Below the pieces are notes generated by a model, which was not told where the DNA came from, made no database searches, and worked only from the letters and a program-made list of their open reading frames with translations. From NCBI GenBank assembly GCA_025350085.1, contig JANXYI010000095.1, positions 1-13,081 on the forward strand: DNA of 13,081 bases. Reading direction: 5' to 3'. Positions 6,776 to 12,804 of the stretch are shown here, in pieces. Position 1 is the first letter of the stretch; each line of letters begins with the position of its first letter. This DNA is from Deltaproteobacteria bacterium (GTDB lineage Bacteria; Desulfobacterota; Desulfovibrionia; Desulfovibrionales; Desulfovibrionaceae). Position numbers and translations under genes: made by a program.

Positions 6776-8066
6776 GGCTGGACCCCGGCCAGATCTGTCA
6801 ACCCGGCCACGCTCTCGAAGCGTCCCTGGCGGTACACCGTGAGGTAGGTCTGGCGCAGGCCCTGGTTCTGCCCGGGCCCGAAGCTGACCTTCTCGCCGAT
6901 GCCGATGTCGAGCCCCTTCAGGCCCTGGAGCACGGAGAACAGGCGCGCGCGCGAGGGCGCGTCGGCCATGCGGCGCACGGCCTCGGCCAGCACCTGCCCG
7001 GCCAGAAAGCCCTCGAAGCTGACGAAGCTGTAGCGGTTCGGGGTGTAGTCCTCGCGCATGAGCCGTGTGGGCAGGGCCACGCGCGCCTGGTCCATGGCCT
7101 GGCGGTACAGGCGCGCCGCAGGCAGCCCGGAGCGGCATAGCAGGGCACCACCTGGGAGAACACGAGGCCGGAGGTGTAGTCGCGGCCCGTGATCCGGGTC
7201 TGGGCCAGCAGGAACTTGACCAGGTTGTCGGCGTCGGCAAAGGACAGGGCAGCGATGGGCGCGCTGAGGCCCGCCTCCCGGGCGTCGCGGATGAAGCCCG
7301 CGCAGGCCGGGGCCGTGCCCACCGTGACTATGGCGTCCGGTTTGACGGCCTCGAGCAGGGCCACCTCGCGGCGGAAGTCCTGGGTGTAGGCCGCGCCGCG
7401 GCGGTAGGTGGCCTCGGCCGCGATGGACCGGCCGTGGGCACGCAGCACCCGGCGCACCCCGTCCCAGCCGTTGCGGCCGTACACGTCGGCCTGGTGGAAC
7501 ACGGCGATGTGGCGCTTGCCCGAGGCCAGCAGCGCCTCCACCAGGACCCTGGTCTCGTCGAGGTACGAGGCCCGCAGGTTGAACACAAAGGCGTCGTAGG
7601 GCCGCTCGCGCAACAGGTCCGCGCCGGCGCAGGGAAAGAGCAGGGCCATGTGCTCGGACTCGTAGTGCTTGAGCAGCGGCAGCACCCGGGCCGTGGTGGG
7701 CGTGCCCACGTAGCCCAAGAGCGCGAAGACGCGCTCCTGCTCCACGAAGCCGATGGTGTTTGCCAGCGCGGGCAGGGGATCATAGCCGTCGTCGCGCAGG
7801 GAGAGCACCAGCCGCCAGCCGCCGGCCCCGCCCTGGGCGTTGGTGTGCTCGAAGCTGGCCATGAGGCCGCGGTAGTATTCCAGGCCCAGGCCACGCGCCG
7901 GGCCGCTGAAGGCCGCGGACATGCCGAAGACCAGCTGGCGCTCGGCCGAAAGCGCCCGCTGTGGCAGAACCAGCACCGCACACAGGGCCAGCACAAGCGC
8001 CAGGCACGGGGCCGCGAGGCGGGCCTGGCCGCAAGAGGGGGCGTGGGAGCGGGTGCGTGGTGGCAT
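6772..8066 (-). pseudogene. LivK-type periplasmic binding protein, interrupted by one frameshift
   Basis: This is a Peripla_BP_6/LivK-like solute-binding protein that would be about 431 residues if repaired. It begins with a signal peptide (hydrophobic core about 17-35, likely cleavage after ALSA, residue 41), then ERQLVFGMSAAFSGPARGLG, typical of branched-chain amino-acid-type binders. The frame runs from 8066 to about 7130 and reads VFSQVVPCYAAPG, then breaks. The homologous continuation LPAARLYRQAMDQARVAL resumes in another frame and reaches a TGA at 6772-6774. Adding one base to the GGG run (minus strand, near 7126-7130) restores one frame. It lies 30 bases after the TrmJ-like gene and overlaps the next start as ATGA. 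No ABC permease or ATPase gene is present, so it may be the sensing partner of the GGDEF-EAL protein. The break may be an assembly indel, because both halves keep good coding character. No strong Shine-Dalgarno is seen at 8066. Confidence 0.82.
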
Positions 8067-8096
8067 GTGTGTCGCTTCGGCCGTGCTTGCGGCCAG

Positions 8097-9002
8097 TTAC
8101 TTGCTGCGCCGGGTTTTGTCGGCAATCTTGTGCTTTTTGCCGGAAAAATCAACGCCCAAGCCCGGCCGCCCGGGCTGCCCCGGCCCGGGCCGACCCGGAC
8201 CTGTCTGGTCCGCTTCAGGCCGATCCGGCTCAGGCTGAGGCGCTTCTGCCCCGCCCGGTGCGGCCCCGGAGCGCGAGGCCACCCAACGCACCTGGCGGCA
8301 CACGCCCATGAGCAGGTTGAACTCGTTGCGCCGGAGCCTGAAGCGCGCAAAGAAGCGGCGCACCGGCAGCATCCAGTAGTCCGGGTTCTGGACCCGCAGG
8401 TAGCCGATGTCCGCGAGTGCTGCATGCATGCTGGCGAAGAGCTGCTCGCGCTCCTCGAAGGAGGCGTCGCGTTCCTGGGGCGGGCCCTTGGGCACAAAGG
8501 GCTGAGTGAAGGAGCGCTGGAAGCACTCGTAGAGCAGAATGAGCACGGCCTGCGAGAGATTGAGCGAGGTGCAGTCCGGACTGGCCGGGATCATCACCAG
8601 GCCGTCGCAGAGGCTGGTCTCGGCGTTGGTCAGGCCGCGGTCCTCGGGCCCGAAGACCAGCGCCACCCGGCCGCCCTCGGCCAGGCGCGGCACAATCTCC
8701 CCGTCCGCGGCGCGCGCCGGGGTGAACAGGCCCTTGCGCCAGCCGCCGCTGCGGGCCGTGGTGCCGAGCACCAGAGCTGCGCCCGTGAGAGCCTCGCGCA
8801 GGGTGGGCACGATGCGCGCAGAGTCCAGGATGTGCCGGGCGTGGTTGGTGGCCAGCGGCGCGGCGCGGTCCGGGTCATAGCCCTTCGGGTCCACCAGGAT
8901 GAGGTTCCCCGCACCCATGTTGAGCATGGCCCGGGCCACGGAGCCCACGTTCTCCGCGTATTTGGGCCGGAACAGGACGATGTCCGGAAGCTTCGGGGGC
9001 AT
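8097..9002 (-). CDS. trmJ: TrmH-family tRNA/rRNA 2'-O-methyltransferase (TrmJ-like)
   Basis: This is a SPOUT-fold RNA ribose methyltransferase of 301 residues. The closest known type is TrmJ, which uses S-adenosylmethionine to methylate the ribose of tRNA nucleotide 32. Visible motifs are ENVGSVARAM (17-26, with the motif Asn18), GTTARSG (80-86), FGPEDRGLTNAE (117-128) and TSLNLSQAV (145-153), which form the trefoil-knot cofactor site. Residues from about 246 on are an odd Pro/Gly/Glu-rich tail ending in a basic stretch (KKHKIADKTRRSK), beyond the usual family core. The start at 9002 is fixed by AGGAG five bases upstream. Longer in-frame starts lack support and extend into the divergent promoter. 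It precedes the binding-protein gene by 30 bases. The exact RNA target cannot be read from sequence. Confidence 0.88.
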   Translation of the reverse strand: MPPKLPDIVLFRPKYAENVGSVARAMLNMGAGNLILVDPKGYDPDRAAPLATNHARHILDSARIVPTLREALTGAALVLGTTARSGGWRKGLFTPARAADGEIVPRLAEGGRVALVFGPEDRGLTNAETSLCDGLVMIPASPDCTSLNLSQAVLILLYECFQRSFTQPFVPKGPPQERDASFEEREQLFASMHAALADIGYLRVQNPDYWMLPVRRFFARFRLRRNEFNLLMGVCRQVRWVASRSGAAPGGAEAPQPEPDRPEADQTGPGRPGPGQPGRPGLGVDFSGKKHKIADKTRRSK

Positions 9003-9042
9003 GGATTCTCCTGCGGCTCTGCGTACGGCCCTGCCGCGCCCC

Positions 9043-9071
9043 TTGACGCGGCTTAAGCGGCCAACTAGACT
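9043..9071 (+). promoter_or_regulatory. Sigma-70 promoter of the malic enzyme gene
   Basis: TTGACG (9043-9048) and TAGACT (9066-9071) are separated by 17 bases, which would start transcription near 9078, about 55 bases before the ATG. The site lies in the divergent gap between trmJ and the malic enzyme gene. No convincing promoter was found for the trmJ direction. Confidence 0.62.
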
Positions 9072-9132
9072 CTGCTTCCGTGCCGCAGCCCGGCACAACC
9101 CCGGAATCCACCTCTAACAGGAGAACCCCGAC

Positions 9133-10449
9133 ATGGCGCTGTACACCAAGGAAGAAGCCCTCAGGTACCACTCGATGAAGCGGAAGGGCAAGCTCGAGGT
9201 CGTGTCCATCAAGCCCTGCGAGACGCAGCGGCACCTGTCCATGGCCTACACCCCCGGCGTGGCCGACGCCTGCCGGGCCATCCACGCCGACGTGGAGCAA
9301 GTCTACGAGTACACCAACAAAGGCAACCTCGTGGCCGTGGTCAGTAACGGCACTGCGGTGCTCGGCCTGGGCAACATCGGGCCCGAAGCCGGCAAGCCGG
9401 TCATGGAAGGCAAGGGCGTGCTCTTCAAGATCTTCGCCGACATCGACGTCTACGACCTGAACATCCGCCAGGCCGACCCGGACAAGGTCATCGAGTTCTG
9501 CAAGATGCTGGAGCCCACCTTTGGCGGCATCAACCTCGAAGACATCAAGGCCCCGGAATGCTTCAAGATCGAGCAGACGCTCATCAAGGAAATGGGCATC
9601 CCCGTATTCCACGATGACCAGCACGGCACGGCCATCATCTCCGGCGCGGGCCTCATGAACGTGCTCGAGATCAGCGGCAAAAGCATCAAGAACCTCAAGG
9701 TCGTGGTCTCCGGCGCGGGCGCCGCGGCCATCTCCTGCTCGCGCTTCTACGAGGCCATGGGCCTGGACAAGAGCCAGATCTTCATGTTCGACTCCAAGGG
9801 TCTGCTGCACCTGGGCCGCACGGACATGAACGCCGAAAAGACATACTATGCCCAGCCCAAGGCCTGCACCATGGCCGAGGCCATGACCGGCGCGGACATG
9901 TTCCTGGGCCTGTCCGGCAAGGACGTCATCAACGCCGACAACGTCAAGGCCATGGCCAAGGACCCCGTGATCTTCGCCTGCGCCAACCCGGACCCGGAGA
10001 TCGCCTACTCCGTGGCCAAGGGCGCCAGATCCGACCTGATCATGGCCACCGGCCGCTCGGACACGCCCAACCAGATCAACAACGTGCTGGGCTTCCCGTT
10101 CATCTTCCGCGGCGCGCTCGACGTGCGCTCCAAGGTCATCAACGAGCAGATGAAGCTCGCCGCGGCCAAGGCCTGGGCCGCCCTGGCCAAGGAGCCCGTG
10201 TCGCCTGAGATCTGCGCCATCTACGGCGTTAGTGAACTCAAGTTCGGCATGGACTACATCATCCCCAAGGCGCTGGACCCGCGCGTACTCGAGTGGGAGG
10301 CCCCGGCCGTGGCCCAGGCCGCCATGGACACCGGCGTGGCCACCATCCAGCTGGACATCAAGCAGTACAAGAAGGACCTGGCCGAGCGCATGACCGCTTC
10401 CAAGAAGCGCACAAAGATGATCGTCGACTCCTTCGGTTACGACATGTAA
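9133..10449 (+). CDS. maeB: NAD(P)-dependent malic enzyme (oxaloacetate-decarboxylating)
   Basis: This enzyme oxidatively decarboxylates malate to pyruvate and CO2 with reduction of NAD(P), in the cytoplasm, linking C4 acids to pyruvate. The 438-residue product matches the short bacterial malic enzymes. Tyr39 lies in [12 protein letters not shown], the catalytic Lys94 in EGKGVLFK, the metal ligands in NLEDIKAPE (134-142) and FHDDQHGTA (159-167), and the dinucleotide-binding glycines in VSGAGAAA (192-199). CANPDPEI (283-290) and [14 protein letters not shown] (309-322) complete the family signature. E. coli MaeB carries an extra phosphotransacetylase-like domain that is absent here, so the symbol is by family only. 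The ATG has AGGAG (9119-9123) nine bases upstream. Strong promoter, leader and terminator signals suggest a well-expressed single-gene transcript. Confidence 0.96.
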   Translation: MALYTKEEALRYHSMKRKGKLEVVSIKPCETQRHLSMAYTPGVADACRAIHADVEQVYEYTNKGNLVAVVSNGTAVLGLGNIGPEAGKPVMEGKGVLFKIFADIDVYDLNIRQADPDKVIEFCKMLEPTFGGINLEDIKAPECFKIEQTLIKEMGIPVFHDDQHGTAIISGAGLMNVLEISGKSIKNLKVVVSGAGAAAISCSRFYEAMGLDKSQIFMFDSKGLLHLGRTDMNAEKTYYAQPKACTMAEAMTGADMFLGLSGKDVINADNVKAMAKDPVIFACANPDPEIAYSVAKGARSDLIMATGRSDTPNQINNVLGFPFIFRGALDVRSKVINEQMKLAAAKAWAALAKEPVSPEICAIYGVSELKFGMDYIIPKALDPRVLEWEAPAVAQAAMDTGVATIQLDIKQYKKDLAERMTASKKRTKMIVDSFGYDM

Positions 10450-10476
10450 GGCCTGCGGGCCAGACCGGAAACAGCA

Positions 10477-10516
10477 CAGGCCGGGTGGGAGCGCTCCTGC
10501 CCGGCCTGCTACTTTT
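10477..10516 (+). terminator. Intrinsic terminator of the malic enzyme gene
   Basis: Arms at 10477-10492 and 10493-10508 form a long GC-rich stem (outer nine pairs perfect, two wobbles near the middle, loop formed by opening the innermost pairs). It is followed by CTACTTTT (10509-10516). It lies about 28 bases after the TAA stop. Confidence 0.75.
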
Positions 10517-10544
10517 CCCAGGCCTTTGGGCGGGCCCATGCGCG

Positions 10545-10571
10545 AAAAAAAGCGGAGCCCGAAGGCTCCGC
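10545..10571 (-). terminator. Intrinsic terminator of the Met-rich protein gene
   Basis: On the minus strand GCGGAGCC, TTCG loop, GGCTCCGC (arms 10564-10571 and 10552-10559) is followed by seven T residues (10551-10545). This textbook rho-independent terminator lies about 22 bases after the TAG of the gene. It faces the malic enzyme terminator across a short convergent gap. Confidence 0.9.
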
Positions 10572-10593
10572 CTGAAAAGCTCATCCGGTCCGG

Positions 10594-10950
10594 CTACTTC
10601 TGCTTCATCTCCATGTCCATGCCCTTCTTGCCTTCCAGGACCATCTGGTTGCCGTCGAGCATCATCTTGCGGCCGTCCATCATCATCTGCTGGCCCTTGA
10701 GCATCTTCTTGGCGTTGGGGCTGTCGCTCTTCTCCAGGCCCTTCTGGCCTTCCATCATCATGGGTTCACAGGTCGTGGGCAGCGGTTTGCCCGGCGGGGT
10801 GGCCATCACCTGGCTGGAGCCCTTGTGCAGGGCCTTGATGGCATCCTCAAGCTCGTTTCCGCCGGTGTCCCTGGCAAAGGCCAGGCCGGAACCGAGGGCC
10901 AGCATGGCGGCAATGGCCACGACATACAGCAGGGACTTGTTGAACTTCAT
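10594..10950 (-). CDS. Exported methionine-rich heptad-repeat protein, unknown function
   Basis: This 118-residue protein has a clear signal peptide (basic start MKFNK, hydrophobic 6-24, likely cleavage after LAFA at 26), so it is periplasmic or extracellular. The mature part has 14 methionines in about 92 residues and one cysteine (Cys61). Four tandem seven-residue units at 82-109 (KMLKGQQ, MMMDGRK, MMLDGNQ, MVLEGKK) keep a glycine every seven residues (86, 93, 100, 107), and a further unit MMMEGQK lies at 64-70. I do not recognise a named family. Methionine clusters in exported proteins can bind copper or silver or scavenge oxidants, but no metal gene is adjacent. The ATG is supported by AAGGAG (10958-10963) seven bases upstream. 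It is a single-gene transcript ended by its own terminator. Confidence 0.85.
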   Translation of the reverse strand: MKFNKSLLYVVAIAAMLALGSGLAFARDTGGNELEDAIKALHKGSSQVMATPPGKPLPTTCEPMMMEGQKGLEKSDSPNAKKMLKGQQMMMDGRKMMLDGNQMVLEGKKGMDMEMKQK

Positions 10951-11300
10951 GTCGCTACTCCTTGGCTGATAGGCATACTCCTGCTTCGACTTCTTGGCAC
11001 CGCACGCGCCAGGTCCCCGGAGGAGTCCACGATTACTTCAGTCTTAACCCCAAGGGCGGGAAAGATGCAATTCCTTTTTAATTCAACGACAACTTTGTAG
11101 GCAGAGGCCGCACCCAGCCTGACCAGGGGCGTGCAAAACAGGCCCTGCGGCGCGGCGACCGGGCAGCAGGATGTGGACGCCCGGCAAGTGGCGGCAAAGC
11201 CCGATGCCGAACTGTGCGCGGGGTGTCAGGGGAGGCCGAAGGGGGATGATCCGGCCTTTTCAAAGGTGGTAGTGGCGCTACAAATGGCGCTACTAGATGG
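10951..11300. other. Gene-poor intergenic stretch
   Basis: No credible gene was found between the Met-rich gene and the tRNA terminator. It holds the leader and possible sigma-54 site of the Met-rich gene (10951-11012), an AT-rich patch near 11070-11100 unlike the rest of the window, and a nine-base direct repeat TGGCGCTAC (11273-11281 and 11285-11293). Open frames across it either run through the tRNA terminator or have no ribosome binding site. Confidence 0.6.
10997..11011 (-). promoter_or_regulatory. Candidate sigma-54 promoter of the Met-rich protein gene
   Basis: The minus strand reads TGGCGCG, four bases, GTGC, with the diagnostic GG and GC ten bases apart. It departs from the sigma-54 consensus at two positions. 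It would start transcription near 10985, leaving a leader of about 35 bases that contains AAGGAG. The same stretch is partly dyad-symmetric (TGGC/GCCA), so the match could be chance. Confidence 0.3.
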
Positions 11301-11332
11301 AAAAGGCCCCAGGGCAAAATGCCTTGGGGCCT
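11301..11332 (-). terminator. Intrinsic terminator after tRNA-Pro
   Basis: On the minus strand the 12-base arms AGGCCCCAAGGC (11321-11332) and GCCCTGGGGCCT (11304-11315) pair with one mismatch around an AT-rich loop, followed by TTTT (11304-11301). It begins about 12 bases after the encoded CCA of the tRNA. Confidence 0.82.
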
Positions 11333-11343
11333 CACTCATTGGC

Positions 11344-11420
11344 TGGTCGGGGCGACAAGATTTGAACTTGCGACATCCTGCTCCCAAAGCAGGCGCGCTA
11401 CCGGGCTGCGCTACGCCCCG
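11344..11420 (-). tRNA. tRNA-Pro (anticodon UGG)
   Basis: The 77-base gene includes an encoded CCA (11344-11346 as TGG on the plus strand). The acceptor stem CGGGGCG (11414-11420) pairs perfectly with CGCCCCG (11348-11354), with discriminator A. The anticodon stem CCTGC/GCAGG holds the loop TTTGGGA, giving anticodon TGG. The T-loop contains GTTCAAATC and the D-arm is GTAGCGCAGCCCGGTAGCGC. UGG decodes CCA/CCG and, with modification, other proline codons. It lies downstream of the Trm112-like gene on the same strand. Confidence 0.97.
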
Positions 11421-11444
11421 AGTTTCCGGTGCGCTGGTTCCCTA

Positions 11445-11456
11445 CGGGAATTCCCG
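11445..11456. repeat. 12-base palindrome upstream of tRNA-Pro
   Basis: CGGGAATTCCCG is a perfect palindrome 25 bases before the 5' end of the mature tRNA. On the minus strand it falls between TTGATA (about 11462-11467) and TAGGGA (about 11439-11444), a weak promoter-like pair. It could be a chance feature, a processing hairpin in the leader, or a small operator. Confidence 0.35.
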
Positions 11457-11467
11457 CGCGGTATCAA

Positions 11468-11492
11468 GGCCGGGCAGCTTGGCCGGGCAGCT
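11468..11492. repeat. 12-base direct repeat at the 3' end of the Trm112-like gene
   Basis: GGCCGGGCAGCT occurs at 11468-11479 and again at 11481-11492, one base apart. The second copy overlaps the TAG stop of the minus-strand gene (11491-11493). It looks like a recent short duplication. Confidence 0.55.
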
Positions 11493-11696
11493 AGGGCTGA
11501 TCTGCGGCAGGCTGGCTGCCGGTCCACTTGGCGAGAAGGCAGGCCTCTTCCACCAGCATCACCGGGATGCCGTCGCGCACGGGGAGACCACGCCGCAGGC
11601 CGCGCAGATAAGCCCGTCCTGTGCCGGCAGCACGGACAGAACCCCCAGGCATTTGGGGCAGGCCAGCAGGCGCGCCAGTTCCATGTTCAGGGCCAT
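11491..11696 (-). pseudogene. Trm112/UPF0434-type zinc-ribbon protein, interrupted by one frameshift
   Basis: This small Trm112p-like (UPF0434/YcaR-type) protein would be 68 residues if repaired. The first frame gives MALNMELARLLACPKC, CPKC at 13-16 and CAAC at 31-34 (the zinc knuckles), then VVSP. The conserved continuation RDGIPVMLVEEA (41-52) is in the neighbouring frame and runs to a TAG at 11491-11493. Adding one C to the CCCC run (plus-strand GGGG, 11581-11584) joins them into VVSPVRDGIPVML, the family consensus. The start at 11696 is fixed by GGGAGGAG (11701-11708) just upstream. In other organisms Trm112 proteins activate methyltransferases, while the bacterial YcaR type has no firm role. 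The break sits in a homopolymer, so a sequencing error is at least as likely as a real mutation. Confidence 0.83.
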
Positions 11697-11724
11697 CTGT
11701 CTCCTCCCGCGTTGGTTCCCGACA

Positions 11725-11753
11725 CGCATAGCAAAGCACCGTCCCAGGCGCAA
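11725..11753 (-). promoter_or_regulatory. Possible promoter of the Trm112-like gene
   Basis: On the minus strand TTGCGC (11748-11753) and TATGCG (11725-11730) are 17 bases apart, about 30 bases before the ATG at 11696. The match is partial but the spacing is ideal. Confidence 0.35.
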
Positions 11754-11781
11754 GGACGGACTTCCCGCCGCAACCCCGCCC

Positions 11782-11812
11782 TTGACGCACAGGCCGGAAC
11801 GGTGTCTATGCT
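11782..11812 (+). promoter_or_regulatory. Possible promoter of the PHP-domain gene
   Basis: TTGACG (11782-11787) and TATGCT (11807-11812) are separated by 19 bases, about 60 bases before the GTG start. The spacing is longer than ideal. It is divergent from the Trm112-like gene promoter. Confidence 0.4.
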
Positions 11813-11872
11813 GTAGCGGCCCTGCCGCCCCATAGTCGGGCCTGTAGGCAAACCGGAACCGGAGCTTTTGCC

Positions 11873-12721
11873 GTGCAGCCGCGCGTTGACCTGCATACCC
11901 ACTCCACCGCCTCGGACGGGACCCTCACCCCGGCCGAGCTCATGCGCGCGGCCAAGGCGGCCGGGCTGTCCGCCATCGCCCTCACCGACCACGACACCTT
12001 CGGCGGCCTACCCGAGGCCCGGGCCGAGGCCCAAAACCTGGACCTGGAGCTGGTGCCCGGCTGCGAGCTGTCCCTGGAGTACGCCGGGCTGCCCACACAC
12101 ATGCTGGCCCTGTTCGTGGACGAGGGCCGCGGGGCCGTGGCCGGGGAGCTCGAACGGGTCCGGCTGGCGCGCAGCCGCCGCAACGAGCTGATGCTTGAGA
12201 AGCTGCGCACCGTGGGCGTGCACCTGCACGTTGAGGACGTGGCCCGCCACGCCGACGGGGTCGTGGGCCGCCCGCACATCGCCCAGGCCATGATGGAGGC
12301 GGGCGTGGTCAAGACCTTCGAGGAGGCCTTCACGCGTTTTCTGGGCCAGGGCGGGCTGGCGCACATCCCCAAGGAGAAGCTCCGCCCCGTCGAGGCCATC
12401 AAGGCCGTGCACGCCGACGGCGGCCTGGCCATCCTGGCCCACCCCTACCTGATCTCCCAGCAGGCGCGCCAGATCGAGGGCGTCCTAGCGGACCTGAAAA
12501 GCCTGGGGCTGGACGGGGTGGAGGTCTACTACACCGAACATTCCGACCGCTACACCAGGGAGCTGGCCCGCCTGGCCGAGTCCTTGGGCCTGCTCCAGAG
12601 CGGCGGCTCGGACTTCCACGGCGCCGTGAAGCCCGGGGTGCGCCTGGGTCGGGGCCGCGGCGGACTCTTCGTGCCCGGCAGCCTGCTGGACGCCATGAAG
12701 GCCGCACTGCCCCAAACCTGA
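11873..12721 (+). CDS. PHP-domain phosphoesterase (YciV/RNase AM-like)
   Basis: This 282-residue cytoplasmic metal-dependent phosphoesterase has the polymerase-and-histidinol-phosphatase fold. Metal-binding motifs are DLHTHSTASDG (6-16), ALTDHDT (36-42), PGCELS (62-67), Thr75-His76, GRPHIAQ (132-138), LAHPY (188-192) and GSDFHG (245-250), spanning the set expected for a trinuclear site. The layout matches the YciV family, whose members include RNase AM (5'-3' trimming of RNA) and 3',5'-nucleoside bisphosphate phosphatases. Which activity applies here cannot be told from sequence. The start is a GTG at 11873 with GGAG (11861-11864) eight bases upstream. The next in-frame ATG comes only at residue 24, after the first HxH motif, so GTG is well supported. 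It is transcribed divergently from the Trm112-like gene. Confidence 0.9.
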   Translation: MQPRVDLHTHSTASDGTLTPAELMRAAKAAGLSAIALTDHDTFGGLPEARAEAQNLDLELVPGCELSLEYAGLPTHMLALFVDEGRGAVAGELERVRLARSRRNELMLEKLRTVGVHLHVEDVARHADGVVGRPHIAQAMMEAGVVKTFEEAFTRFLGQGGLAHIPKEKLRPVEAIKAVHADGGLAILAHPYLISQQARQIEGVLADLKSLGLDGVEVYYTEHSDRYTRELARLAESLGLLQSGGSDFHGAVKPGVRLGRGRGGLFVPGSLLDAMKAALPQT

Positions 12722-12736
12722 CGCCGGAAAGGCTTG

Positions 12737-12783
12737 CCAATAGCCATCAGCAGTGCTAATGGTATTATTGGTTTTACCTTTTT
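12737..12783 (+). terminator. AT-rich dyad with T-runs after the PHP gene
   Basis: CCAATA (12737-12742) with CCAT (12744-12747) can pair with ATGG (12759-12762) and TATTGG (12766-12771), followed by TTTT (12772-12775) and TTTTT (12779-12783). The stem is short and AT-rich, so termination would be weak. The same stretch contains TTGCCA (12734-12739) and TAATGG (12757-12762) 17 bases apart. It may instead be the promoter or operator of the next gene. Confidence 0.35.
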
Positions 12784-12804
12784 GACCTTGGAGTGGAGCA
12801 GTGC

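Noticed and set aside
6776..7240. In-frame extension of the GGDEF-EAL protein by 155 residues upstream of the ATG at 6775
   Set aside because: The added sequence is Pro/Arg/Gly-rich shadow of the binding-protein gene in another frame. The true protein begins with MRRQGLFLRLL and a membrane segment, at an ATGA overlap.
7065..9056. Plus-strand open frame of 663 codons across the binding-protein and TrmJ-like genes
   Set aside because: Antisense shadow of two well-supported genes and the gap between them, with no recognisable domain.
8875..10584. Minus-strand open frame of 569 codons antisense to the malic enzyme gene
   Set aside because: Mirror frame of a highly codon-biased gene. It also reads through both terminators and into trmJ in the wrong frame.
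11265..11420. tRNA-Pro 3' end as an integration (att) site
   Set aside because: No second copy of the tRNA 3' end, integrase or mobile gene is in the window. The nearby nine-base direct repeat TGGCGCTAC is unrelated to the tRNA sequence.
11131..11835. Plus-strand open frame of 234 codons around the tRNA
   Set aside because: It runs antisense through the tRNA-Pro gene, its terminator and the Trm112-like gene, with no ribosome binding site or domain.
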